Of a stretch of DNA of 64,000 bases, positions 17,966 to 26,361 are shown piece by piece (position 1 is the stretch's first letter; each line of letters opens with the position of its first letter). Under the pieces are notes generated by a model. That model was not told where the DNA came from. It saw nothing but the letters and a program-made list of their open reading frames with translations, and ran no database searches. Position numbers and translations under genes: made by a program. This DNA comes from UBA7672 sp963718145 (lineage in GTDB: Bacteria; Pseudomonadota; Alphaproteobacteria; Caulobacterales; Hyphomonadaceae): assembly GCA_963718145.1 (NCBI GenBank), contig CAVQYJ010000017.1, forward strand, positions 62,001 to 126,000. The letters are read 5' to 3'.

Positions 17966-19204
17966 ATGTCCGGCGCGGCGCAGCGCATTGCGATCATCGG
18001 CGCGGGCCAGGCCGGCGGCCAGGCGGCGTATTCGCTGCGCGCGGCTGGTTTCGAGGGCGCAATCACCCTGATCGGGGATGAACCCGCGCCACCCTATCAG
18101 AGGCCGCCCCTGTCGAAGGCTTATCTGAAAGGCGAGATGGAGGCCGAACGGCTCTACCTCAAGCCCATCGAATATTACGCCGAGCACGGGATCGAGCTGC
18201 TGACCGGCGCTGCGGCCACCTCGATCGACCTCGCGCGAAAGACGGTGCGGCTGGAGCGCGGCCCGTCCGTGACCTGGGACAAGCTGGTGATCGCCACGGG
18301 CGCGCGGCCGCGCAGGCTTTCGCTTCCCGGCGCTGACCTGCCCGGCGTGATGGTGCTTCGGACGCTCGCTGACGTGGATGGTCTGCGTGCTGCTGCGGTG
18401 GCGGGCGCGAAGCTCGTTGTGGTGGGCGCAGGGTATATCGGGCTGGAGGCTGCGGCGGTGGGCGCGCAGCTGGGGCTGCAGGTGACGGTGCTGGAGGCGC
18501 TGCCGCAGGTGCTGAACCGTGTGGCGGGGCCGGAGATCGGGGCGTTCTACGCCGAGGTGCATCGTGCAGCGGGGACCGATGTGCGGTGCGGGGCGCAGCT
18601 GGAAGGGTTCGAGGGGGCGGAGCGCGTGACAGGCGCGCGGATGGCGGGCGGCGAGGTGATCGCGTGCGACATCGCGCTGGTGGGGATCGGGGTCGCGCCG
18701 AACATGGAGATTGCGCAGGCGGCGGGGATCGCGTGCGGCAACGGCGTCGTGGTGGATGCGCAGATGCAGACGAGCCACGCGGACGTCTACGCCATCGGCG
18801 ACGTCTGCTTCCGCCCGCTGGCGCACTATGGCCGCGGCCACAGGCTGGAGTCGGTGCATAACGCGATCGAGGGGGGCAAGATCGCCGCCGCCTCGATCCT
18901 GGGCGCCGCGATGCCGGCGCTGGAAGTACCGTGGTTCTGGTCGGACCAGTTCGACCTCAAGCTGCAGACGGCCGGCCTGTGGACCGGGGCGGACGCCCGC
19001 GTGGTGCGCGGCGAGCCGCAATCAAGGGCATTTGCCGTGTTTTACCTCAAGGAAGGCAGGGTGATCGCGGTCGATGCGGTCAATTCCGCCCCTGAATACA
19101 TTGTCGGAAGAAAGCTGGTTGCGGCGAAGGCGGCAGTTGCGCCCGGCGAACTAGCCGATAAATCCATCTCGATGAAGGACATCGGCGCTCGCGCGCTGGG
19201 TTAG
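17966..19204 (+). CDS. NAD(P)H-dependent ferredoxin reductase (FAD)
   Basis: A 412-residue flavoprotein of the putidaredoxin/rubredoxin reductase type that moves electrons from NAD(P)H to a 2Fe-2S ferredoxin. N-terminal FAD fingerprint IAIIGAGQAGGQAAYSLR, then PYQRPPLSKAYLKGE, LVIATGARPRRL, a second dinucleotide fold KLVVVGAGYIGLEAAAVG, and the FAD-binding VYAIGDVCF followed by the LESVHNAIEGG segment. A C-terminal reductase domain follows. The ferredoxin gene starts 30 bases downstream, so the pair forms one electron-transfer unit. A terminator follows the ferredoxin gene, and no P450 or oxygenase gene is nearby. Confidence 0.92.
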   Translation: MSGAAQRIAIIGAGQAGGQAAYSLRAAGFEGAITLIGDEPAPPYQRPPLSKAYLKGEMEAERLYLKPIEYYAEHGIELLTGAAATSIDLARKTVRLERGPSVTWDKLVIATGARPRRLSLPGADLPGVMVLRTLADVDGLRAAAVAGAKLVVVGAGYIGLEAAAVGAQLGLQVTVLEALPQVLNRVAGPEIGAFYAEVHRAAGTDVRCGAQLEGFEGAERVTGARMAGGEVIACDIALVGIGVAPNMEIAQAAGIACGNGVVVDAQMQTSHADVYAIGDVCFRPLAHYGRGHRLESVHNAIEGGKIAAASILGAAMPALEVPWFWSDQFDLKLQTAGLWTGADARVVRGEPQSRAFAVFYLKEGRVIAVDAVNSAPEYIVGRKLVAAKAAVAPGELADKSISMKDIGARALG

Positions 19205-19234
19205 TTCGTAACGGTTCAGGAGCGGCGCGAAGCC

Positions 19235-19555
19235 ATGCCGAAGATCACCTACGTCGACTCCACGGGCAAGGAGCGCACGGTCGAAGGCAAGAACGGCATG
19301 ACCGTGATGGAGACCGCCATCAAGCACAACGTGCCGGGCATCGATGCGGATTGCGGCGGGGCGTGCGCCTGCGCCACCTGCCACGTCTATGTCGATGCGG
19401 CGTTCACCGACAAGGTCGGCAAGCCTTCGGCCATGGAACAGTCGATGCTCGACTTCGCGGAGAACGTGAAGGAGAACTCCCGCCTCTCCTGCCAGATCAA
19501 GATCCGCGACGATCTCGACGGCCTGAAAGTCACGACGCCGGAAAGCCAGCACTGA
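19235..19555 (+). CDS. 2Fe-2S ferredoxin (adrenodoxin/putidaredoxin type)
   Basis: A 106-residue vertebrate-type ferredoxin. Cluster ligands are Cys40, Cys46, Cys49 (C-x5-C-x2-C in DCGGACACATCH, with an extra Cys44 inside) and Cys86 in LSCQI. It also has the acidic partner-binding helix EQSMLDFAENVKENSRL. It is the likely partner of the reductase encoded 30 bases upstream. Members serve P450s or Fe-S biogenesis; Isc-type Fdx is encoded with isc genes, which are absent here, so a P450 or oxygenase elsewhere is the more likely client. Confidence 0.93.
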   Translation: MPKITYVDSTGKERTVEGKNGMTVMETAIKHNVPGIDADCGGACACATCHVYVDAAFTDKVGKPSAMEQSMLDFAENVKENSRLSCQIKIRDDLDGLKVTTPESQH

Positions 19556-19563
19556 CAGGCGCG

Positions 19564-19586
19564 GTCCGGCGTAGCCGGACGTTTTG
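19564..19586 (+). terminator. Rho-independent terminator after the ferredoxin gene
   Basis: Perfect 7-base stem GTCCGGC / GCCGGAC with loop GTA, followed by GTTTTG. It starts 9 bases after the ferredoxin stop and closes the reductase-ferredoxin unit. Confidence 0.7.
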
Positions 19587-19658
19587 ATAATCCGGGGGAT
19601 CAAATCAAGCGACGAGCACCCTGAGCCATGCGAAGCGCCGGGGCGCCGGGGGATTGCA

Positions 19659-20540
19659 ATGGCCGGAACGCCGCCTGCCGAAGTCCATGTCGACGAGGCG
19701 CTGGTCCGCGCGCTGATAGCCGACCAACACCCGCACTACGCCCGCTGGACCATCCGCTACCAGGGCGAAGGCTGGGACAATTTCACCTTCCGGCTGGGCG
19801 ATGATCTCGCCGTGCGCCTGCCGCGCCGAAAAGCTTCGGCGGAACTGCTGGTCAATGAGCAGCGATGGCTTCCAGCGATCGCGGCGCGCCTGCGGATGCC
19901 GATCACTGCGTCCGTCGCAATCGGTGCGCCCGGCCGCGGCTTCCCATGGAGCTGGAGCATCGTGCCCTGGATCGAGGGCGATCCGGCCGACATCGACGAG
20001 CCAGATGCATCGCAAGGCCCCGTGCTCGCCGCCTTCCTCGGCGCCCTGCATGACCGGGCGCCGGAAGTTGCGCCTCGCAACCCCGTGCGCGGCGTTCCGC
20101 TGGCGGTGCGGGAGGAGCGCATCAGCGCGGTGATCGCACGCCTGAAGCAGACGTCGGATGTCATCACGCCCGGCGTGGAACGGGCCTGGGCCGAGGCCCT
20201 GAAAGCCGAACCGGCAGTGGATCGCGTCTGGCTGCATGGCGATCTCCACGCGCGCAATGTGCTTTGCAGGCAAGGCAGCATTGCTGGCGTCATCGATTGG
20301 GGCGACATCTGCGGCGGCGATGCGGCGACCGACCTTCTCTCCGTGTGGACGCTGCTCGGCGACCAGCACGCCCGAGAGGCTGCAATCCGCGACTACTCGC
20401 CATCGCCAGCGCTGCTGGCGCGCGCCATGGGCTGGGCGGTGCTGTTCGGCGTGACGCTCTACGACCAGTTGCGCGATGATGATCCGCGACACGCCGCGGG
20501 GGCCGAAGCCTGCCTGCTGCGTGTCGCGGACGACATCTAG
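19659..20540 (+). CDS. APH-family phosphotransferase
   Basis: A 293-residue aminoglycoside/choline-kinase-like phosphotransferase. Conserved features: N-lobe FTFRLGDDLAVRLPRRKAS with the ATP-site Lys, SWSIVPWIEGDPAD hinge, catalytic loop VWLHGDLHARNVL, and metal Asp in GVIDWGDICGGD. ATG 19659 is chosen because GGGGGA sits five to ten bases upstream and the domain begins soon after. Substrate unknown; most such chromosomal proteins are not resistance enzymes. Its stop codon overlaps that of the convergent His/Met-rich gene (shared CTAG). Confidence 0.88.
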   Translation: MAGTPPAEVHVDEALVRALIADQHPHYARWTIRYQGEGWDNFTFRLGDDLAVRLPRRKASAELLVNEQRWLPAIAARLRMPITASVAIGAPGRGFPWSWSIVPWIEGDPADIDEPDASQGPVLAAFLGALHDRAPEVAPRNPVRGVPLAVREERISAVIARLKQTSDVITPGVERAWAEALKAEPAVDRVWLHGDLHARNVLCRQGSIAGVIDWGDICGGDAATDLLSVWTLLGDQHAREAAIRDYSPSPALLARAMGWAVLFGVTLYDQLRDDDPRHAAGAEACLLRVADDI

Positions 20541-21904
20541 CCGAGCTTGAACCGCACGAACGCCATCGCTCCCATGGGGTTGCTGCCGCCGTAGAGCAGG
20601 GCGAGCGCGTCGTTGACCGAGTTCCGGCTGATCAGGCCGCCGAGCGCGACCACCAGGGTCTCGCTGAGGCGGATGTCGCGCGAGAAGCCCAGGCTGATCT
20701 TGCTGGCGGTCTCGACCGGGCCGGGATGGACGAGGCCCAGCTCATCGGTCTCGATCGCCTCGGCGCGCGAGAAGATGGTCCATCTGTCGTCGAGCTTCCA
20801 CGAGCCTTCGGCGAGCCAGGCGTCCAGCGAGACGTCTTCGCTGTTGTCCTTGCGGGCGAAGGCGCCGGTGAGGGCGAGTTCGCCGCCATTGTCCAGCGGC
20901 CGCGTGTAGAGCACGCTCGCGGAATACTTTGTGACGTCGACATCGGGTTCGAGCTGTTCGGGGCTCGTAACATCCGCCCAGCTTGCCTGCAGCGCCCAGC
21001 TCCTTGTCGGGTTCCACGAGACGCGCACCGAGGTCGAATCCAGATCGCCCGTTTCGATGTCATAGCGGCGCTGGTCCGGCTCGCGTCCGCGGAAGCGCGA
21101 GGCCTCGACCTTGAAGTCGCCGTGCACCCATCCGGCGGTGACGACGCCAAAGGTGATGTGGGTCGAATCCATCCAATGGTGGGTGATGGGGGCTTCGGGG
21201 CTCGCCATGGCGGCGGGGCGGTGCATGAACGCCGGCGGGCCGAAGGCGGGCTCGCCCGGCAGTCCGCCATAGATGAAGACGCTGTCGGCGCCGGAGAGGC
21301 GGTGGGACCAGCTCGCTGACAGCTCCATGAAGAAGTCGTGCGGATGCTGGCGGTCGACCAGCGTGTCGACGCCGTCGGCCGTCTCGCCCGCTGCCAGGAG
21401 GAGAGGATAGCCTTGCCTGCCCATCGTCGGATCGGGACTCAGCATTCCTCGCAGTTGCAGCGTGTCGTTCGCGCCGAAATCGCGCCGCGCCGTGCCCATC
21501 AGCATGCCGGCGAGGAAAGCCTTGTCGTCGCCGCGCGGACCCTCCTGCGAGGAGTAGACAGCATCGAGGTTGGCGTGGGTCATGAAGCTCCAGTCGCCCG
21601 ACATCACATGGACGCCGCCGTGTTCGGATGCGTCCGGAACCCAGCTTGTGCCTGAGCCTTCGCGCGTCATCGGATAGGCGCCCAGGGCGCCGGTCATGCC
21701 GTCGCCGCCCGAATGGTCCATTTTCGAGTGGTCCATCTGCGAATGGTCGGGGTCTGCGGGCGCCTGCTGGTGTTGCGAGTGGTCCTGCGCAGGTTGCTGT
21801 GCAGGCGCAGCCTGGTGCTGTTCGTGCTGGGAGTGGTCTGTTGCCTGCGCCATTGCGGATGGCGCAGCGAGGATCGCCGCAGCGATCAGGGTTGGTTTCA
21901 TCAT
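20537..21904 (-). CDS. His/Met-rich predicted outer-membrane protein, metal-linked
   Basis: A 455-residue exported protein. Residues 1-20 form a signal peptide ending AMAQA. Residues 21-75 are a low-complexity zone of HSQHEQH, DHSQM and DHSKM repeats typical of copper or other soft-metal binding. From about residue 100 onward the sequence has alternating polar/hydrophobic strands (for example KYSASVLYTRPL, GGELALTGAFAR, ETASKISLGFSRD) and ends in FVRFKLG, consistent with a beta barrel. Relatives are often found beside copper-resistance genes, but no copper ATPase or oxidase gene is in the window. It follows a Cys/His-containing small exported protein gene on the same strand. Confidence 0.65.
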   Translation of the reverse strand: MMKPTLIAAAILAAPSAMAQATDHSQHEQHQAAPAQQPAQDHSQHQQAPADPDHSQMDHSKMDHSGGDGMTGALGAYPMTREGSGTSWVPDASEHGGVHVMSGDWSFMTHANLDAVYSSQEGPRGDDKAFLAGMLMGTARRDFGANDTLQLRGMLSPDPTMGRQGYPLLLAAGETADGVDTLVDRQHPHDFFMELSASWSHRLSGADSVFIYGGLPGEPAFGPPAFMHRPAAMASPEAPITHHWMDSTHITFGVVTAGWVHGDFKVEASRFRGREPDQRRYDIETGDLDSTSVRVSWNPTRSWALQASWADVTSPEQLEPDVDVTKYSASVLYTRPLDNGGELALTGAFARKDNSEDVSLDAWLAEGSWKLDDRWTIFSRAEAIETDELGLVHPGPVETASKISLGFSRDIRLSETLVVALGGLISRNSVNDALALLYGGSNPMGAMAFVRFKLG

Positions 21905-21963
21905 GGGGAGAAGCCTCTACGGAATCAGGATCGGCCTTGCCGGCCGTGCGTGTCGGATCCGGA

Positions 21964-22308
21964 TCAGGCGCGTGGAGGCCGCAGGCCAGGAGAGGGCTCG
22001 ATGGAGGCGAAGGCGACGGCTTCAGGCCGCGCCCACGCATAGGGTTCCAGCCGCGTCGAGGCAGGCGCAGTCGCGATGGCGGTGCAGGCTTTCAGGACGG
22101 CGACGCACTCGCAGTGTTCGGCCGCAGGCGAATGAGGCTTTGGCTCTGGCTTGGCGGCTTCCTTCATGCCGTGGCAAGGCGGAGCGTCGGCGACACTGGC
22201 CTGCTCCTGCGCCAGCCGGGCGCAGTGTTCGGCGGCCGCCTCCATCCTCGCGGTGAAGACGAAGGCGACGGCAAGCGCCAGGGCGATGCGGATCAGCCGC
22301 TCGATCAT
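21964..22308 (-). CDS. Small exported protein with Cys/His motif
   Basis: A 114-residue hypothetical protein upstream of, and likely co-transcribed with, the His/Met-rich barrel gene (59-base spacer). A hydrophobic N-terminus (LIRIALALAVAFVFTARM) suggests export. The mature part contains EHCARLAQEQ, PPCHGM and a Cys-rich EHCECVAVLKAC, so it has several potential metal ligands. I do not recognise a named family. The pairing suggests periplasmic metal handling, which is inference. Confidence 0.55.
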   Translation of the reverse strand: MIERLIRIALALAVAFVFTARMEAAAEHCARLAQEQASVADAPPCHGMKEAAKPEPKPHSPAAEHCECVAVLKACTAIATAPASTRLEPYAWARPEAVAFASIEPSPGLRPPRA

Positions 22309-22369
22309 GCCGCAAAGGTCGGCCCGGGTAGGCGCGCTGTCAATTCCACTCGCGCCGCGAGGGCCGCGG

Positions 22370-23560
22370 TCAATTGACCTTTGCCGCCGCCTGCCGGATC
22401 GCCGCGACCAGGGCGCTGCTTGCCTCGCTCTGCGGCCGGCCGGTCGCCTTCAGCATGGCCGAATTCATCGCGATGACGAGGTTCTCCTCTGGAAAGACCA
22501 TGATGCCCTGCCCGAAAATGCCGCGCGCGGCGTAGTTCGGCGGGTCGAGCGGCCACCAGAAGTAACCGTAAGGCGTCTTCGGTCCCTTGGCGACGGGCGG
22601 CGCCTGGTCGGTGGTGGCGTTCTCCACCCAGCCCTCGGGCAGCACCTGCTTGCCGTCCGCCACGCCGCCGCCCAGCATGAACAGGCCGATGCGGGCGTAG
22701 TCGCGCAGCGTCATGCTCATGCAGCACCCGCCGCGCTCATGCCCGGCCTTGTCCAGCAGCCAGATCGCGTCCTGCTCCATGCCGAACGGCGCCCAGAGTT
22801 TCTCGGATGCGTACTGCGCCAGAGACTTGCCGGCGAGCGCACGGGTGAGAATGAAGCCGGCGAGGTCGGTCTCGCCCGTCTTGTAGACGAACCTGGTTCC
22901 CGGAGGGGCCTCGCGCTTCAGCCCGGCCATGTAGGTGAGCAGGGGATTCTCGCCCTTGCCGTCATAGGGGGCGGCCCCGGCCCGCGACACGTCGGATTTG
23001 GGATTGGTGTAGTCCTCGTTCCACTTCGCGCCGGAGGTCATGGTGACGACGTCGTGCAGGGTGACGCCGTCATAGGCTGTGCCCCTGAACTCGGGCAGGT
23101 AGAGCGTGACGGGGTCGAAGATCGAGCGGATATAGCCGTCCTTGATCGCCGCGCCGATCAGCGTCGACGTCACCGACTTGGCGACGGAGAAGCTGGTCCA
23201 GCGCTGGTCCGCCGTGCGGCCGAGGGCGTATTTTTCCAGCAGCACCTTGCCGTCCTTCACCGCGATGACGCCGGTGATGCGGTTGGCCTTCATGAAGACG
23301 TCGAGGCTCTTGCCCTTCACCCTCGGGTCGATCATCGCCGCCGCGTTGGGAAGAGGCGAGACGCTCGGACCCTTCTTCACCGTGGCGACCTGGTAGACCT
23401 TCTCGATCGCCGGATAGCGCTCAAGTTGTTGCTTCGGCGTCCAGACCAGGATCGACGGAAGTTTCTCCTTGCCGACTTCCTTCTGCGCCAGGGCAGGGGC
23501 GGCGAGGGTGAGCGTTGCGGCAATCAGGGCAGCCGCGCCGGCGACGATGCGCATCTTCAA
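22370..23560 (-). CDS. Beta-lactamase-fold serine hydrolase
   Basis: A 396-residue exported class-C-type serine hydrolase of the esterase / 6-aminohexanoate-oligomer hydrolase group. Signal peptide residues 1-26. Active-site SxxK motif is SVAK (Ser125, Lys128); the YxN-equivalent is probably VYKTGETDLAGF, and a late PYGYFWW segment fits the substrate loop. Such proteins act on peptides, esters or small amides in the periplasm and are often not true beta-lactamases; antibiotic resistance should not be inferred. Gene spacing on both sides suggests a single transcript. Confidence 0.88.
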   Translation of the reverse strand: MKMRIVAGAAALIAATLTLAAPALAQKEVGKEKLPSILVWTPKQQLERYPAIEKVYQVATVKKGPSVSPLPNAAAMIDPRVKGKSLDVFMKANRITGVIAVKDGKVLLEKYALGRTADQRWTSFSVAKSVTSTLIGAAIKDGYIRSIFDPVTLYLPEFRGTAYDGVTLHDVVTMTSGAKWNEDYTNPKSDVSRAGAAPYDGKGENPLLTYMAGLKREAPPGTRFVYKTGETDLAGFILTRALAGKSLAQYASEKLWAPFGMEQDAIWLLDKAGHERGGCCMSMTLRDYARIGLFMLGGGVADGKQVLPEGWVENATTDQAPPVAKGPKTPYGYFWWPLDPPNYAARGIFGQGIMVFPEENLVIAMNSAMLKATGRPQSEASSALVAAIRQAAAKVN

Positions 23561-23648
23561 GTCCTCCCTTTACCCCCTGGCCGCGGGAATAGAGAGGCGG
23601 CTGGACGGCGCCGTCAAGCGCTGCCGGCCAAATGTGAAGGCGTCCGCC

Positions 23649-26138
23649 TCAGCGCGCCGCGACGGCTTCCGGCCCAAGTTCAAGCTCGGCGCGCGGGACC
23701 TTCGGCGAGGCGGTTTCCGGCAGGTGGCAGATCACCGACGTGCCCGAGCCGGGCGAGGATTTCATCTTCACGTCGCCGCCGTGCAGCTCGACGAAGGAGC
23801 GCACCAGGGCGAGGCCAAGGCCAGCGCCGCGCGTGTCGCCGGAGGTGAAGCTGTCGAACACGCTCGACTGCCGCTCGGGCGCAATGCCCTTGCCGGTGTC
23901 CGAGACGGCGAGGCGGATGATGTTCTCGCTCGGCACGGGCTTGGAGGCCTCGATCTTGATGTGGCCGCCTGCCCCCGTGAAGCGCAGCGCATTGGTCAGC
24001 AGGTTGAACAGCACCTGCTTGATGCGCCGTTCGTCTGCGTGGATGTTTCCGATGCGGTCGTCGCAGAGGATCTCGACGCGGACTTTCGTGTTCTCGGCGG
24101 TGGAGACCACGAGGTCCACCGCTTCCTCGATCGCTTGCCGCAGCGAGAATTGCGACAGCTCGAGCTCCATGCGTCCGGCTTCGATCATGGCGAGGTCCAG
24201 GATGTTGCTGATGACTTTGGAAAGGTGATCTGCAGCTGAAAGGATCGAGACGACCTGAGTACGCTGCTTGTCGGTCAGCGCGCCGGGCTTCTCGCTCTCC
24301 AGCAGTTCGGCATAGCCGAGGATGGTCGTGAGCGGCGAGCGGAGCTGGTAGGAGACGTTCTGCACGAATTCCGTCTTGAGCTTGTCGGCGGCTTCCAGCG
24401 CCTCGGCGCGGTCCTTGAGGGCGGCTTCCACCTTGCGGGCGGCGGTCACGTCCATGAAGGCGATCAGCGTTGCGCCGTTGGGCAGCGGCTGGGTGATCCA
24501 GGTCAGCGTCTTGTCGTTGGACGTGCGCATGATGCCCTGGTCCTGCAGGCGGAACTCAGGCGAGGGGTTGGTCACGCGGTTCTTGATGTTCGTCCAGGTG
24601 TTGCGGTCGTGATAGAGGCGCGAGCACTGGTCGACGACGTCGTCGAAATCCGGCCCGTCGGCGAGCTTCACCTTGTTCAGCTCCCAAAGCTCCGCGAAGG
24701 AATCATTGTGCAGGCGCAGGCGGCCATCGGCGCTGAACACCACGACAGCCTCGCGCAGGTTGTCGAGCGTCGCCTTCTGCACGTTGATGAGACGGTTGAA
24801 CTCGGTCTTGAGCGAGAGCTCGTCGGTGATGTCCTTGAACAGCAGCAGCACGCCGCCGAGCGGATGGCGCTGGCGCGTGACGCGCAGGATGCGGCCGTCA
24901 GGCAGGTTCCACAGGTCCTCGTTGATGTCGTTGCGCTCGCCTTGGTAGTAGGCGAGCTCGCCCTGGCGCCAGCGGGCGAAGTCCGGACGCGCCGGCAGCT
25001 TGCGGCGTTCCCTGAGACGATCCAGCAGCGAGCCATGGTCCGGCTTGTCCATGAGGTAGGCTGGATCCAGCGCCCACATGTCGGCGAACGCCTTGTTGTT
25101 GAAGATCAGCTTGCGGTCCTGGCCGAAGATGGCGACGCCGTCGGCGACATTGTTGAGCGTGTCGTCATGCGCCTTGGCGTGCCGGTCGAGCGTCTCGCGG
25201 GCGTTCTCCAGGTCCGTGATGTCGAACGCCATGCCGCCGAGTCCGCCGGAGAGCGGGAACATCTTCACGCGCATCGCGCGGCGCTCTCCGCCCATCACGA
25301 TATGGCGGGTGTCGTCGGTCTCGGCGTTGGCGCCGATGGTCTTCTGCGCCTGAGTCGTCACATGCTGGTCGAGCATGATCTGGCGGTCGAGCACATGGTC
25401 CATGTTCGTTGCGCTGACGGCGTTGAGATAGGCCTTGTTGACCCATTGCAGCTTGCCCGCGCCGGACATGCGCCAGGCCGGGAAGGGCGCCTTGCCGAGC
25501 ATTTCGAGGAAGGCCATGGGGTCGCGGGCGACCGCCGCGCGAGCCTCCTCAAAGCGGGCGCGGGCGCCGGACTCTTCAAGTCCCTTGATGGTGGTGTCGG
25601 TGATCCAGAGCACGGCGCGGGCGGCGGCGGTGCGCCCGTCGGCCTCGAGGAAGCGGCCGGACGGCCCGATGATGGTGAGCGAGAATGGCGCACCCTCGGC
25701 GCGGAGCTGCTTCAGGCGTTCGCGGAGCGTCGCGTCCTGCCCGGCGCCGTCGCGGGCTTCGAGGTCGGCAAGACCTTCGAGGATGCGCACGCCGGGCTGG
25801 TCGGAGGCGCCGTCCTCGGCAAATCTCAGCAGGCCCATCAGGGCGACCGGCGACCCATAGAGGCTTGGCTCGCCCCATTCCGTCTGCGGCCGCGGGGCCT
25901 CGCCATCGGCGCCGGGCGTGCCGTCGTCTTCCCAGACCATGATCACGCCGGGATGGGCGCCGAACACGCTCTTGGCGCGCGCCAGCTCTTCCTGGACCTT
26001 CTGCTCGCTCTCGCGATATCGCTTGGCCGCGCCGCGCGCGCCGTCGGAAATCCTCAGCGCCCAGAGCAGGGCTGCAATTCCAAAAGCCGCCGCGCCTGCG
26101 ATCAGGACGACAATCGGCTGGGTCAGGTTGAGGTCCAT
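23649..26138 (-). CDS. divL: DivL-type PAS-domain kinase with Tyr in the H-box
   Basis: An 829-residue membrane-anchored sensor. One N-terminal transmembrane segment (residues 8-28), several PAS-like regions (about 210-310, 325-440, 455-565), then the dimerisation helix and HATPase domain. The H-box reads FVQNVSYQLRSPL, placing Tyr597 where histidine kinases have the phosphorylated His. The ATP site is otherwise intact (NLLTNALRFT, DTGKGI, GAGLGLALV). Caulobacter DivL has the same His-to-Tyr change; it does not act as a normal kinase there but controls CckA and thereby CtrA. The PAS-rich layout, length and a CtrA-type box in its promoter support this assignment. Confidence 0.85.
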   Translation of the reverse strand: MDLNLTQPIVVLIAGAAAFGIAALLWALRISDGARGAAKRYRESEQKVQEELARAKSVFGAHPGVIMVWEDDGTPGADGEAPRPQTEWGEPSLYGSPVALMGLLRFAEDGASDQPGVRILEGLADLEARDGAGQDATLRERLKQLRAEGAPFSLTIIGPSGRFLEADGRTAAARAVLWITDTTIKGLEESGARARFEEARAAVARDPMAFLEMLGKAPFPAWRMSGAGKLQWVNKAYLNAVSATNMDHVLDRQIMLDQHVTTQAQKTIGANAETDDTRHIVMGGERRAMRVKMFPLSGGLGGMAFDITDLENARETLDRHAKAHDDTLNNVADGVAIFGQDRKLIFNNKAFADMWALDPAYLMDKPDHGSLLDRLRERRKLPARPDFARWRQGELAYYQGERNDINEDLWNLPDGRILRVTRQRHPLGGVLLLFKDITDELSLKTEFNRLINVQKATLDNLREAVVVFSADGRLRLHNDSFAELWELNKVKLADGPDFDDVVDQCSRLYHDRNTWTNIKNRVTNPSPEFRLQDQGIMRTSNDKTLTWITQPLPNGATLIAFMDVTAARKVEAALKDRAEALEAADKLKTEFVQNVSYQLRSPLTTILGYAELLESEKPGALTDKQRTQVVSILSAADHLSKVISNILDLAMIEAGRMELELSQFSLRQAIEEAVDLVVSTAENTKVRVEILCDDRIGNIHADERRIKQVLFNLLTNALRFTGAGGHIKIEASKPVPSENIIRLAVSDTGKGIAPERQSSVFDSFTSGDTRGAGLGLALVRSFVELHGGDVKMKSSPGSGTSVICHLPETASPKVPRAELELGPEAVAAR

Positions 26139-26220
26139 ATGCGCGGTCTCGGGCCGAATCAGTGCGCCTTGGCGCCCCTTGTACGGGAGCGCCCCGGTTA
26201 ACCAAGTGGTAGGGAACCGG

Positions 26221-26235
26221 TTAATGGCGGGTTAA
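26221..26235. promoter_or_regulatory. CtrA-type binding site upstream of divL
   Basis: TTAA-TGGCGGG-TTAA, an exact TTAA-N7-TTAA as known for the cell-cycle regulator CtrA. It lies 83-97 bases before the divL start. A further palindrome GGTTAACC (26196-26203) lies between it and the gene. Confidence 0.6.
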
Positions 26236-26361
26236 ACGGCTGACTCGACTAGGCAATTCCTGCCGGGCCCATTCCGCGACATAGCCGCCTGAACCCGTCC
26301 CGGAGGTGGAACGAAGCCGCTGAATTTGCAGGGTATTCGAAAAGAGCTGCCCGTCAGGCCG

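Noticed and set aside
22370..23560. Antibiotic-resistance beta-lactamase
   Set aside because: It has SxxK but the rest fits esterase/aminohexanoate-hydrolase-like proteins.
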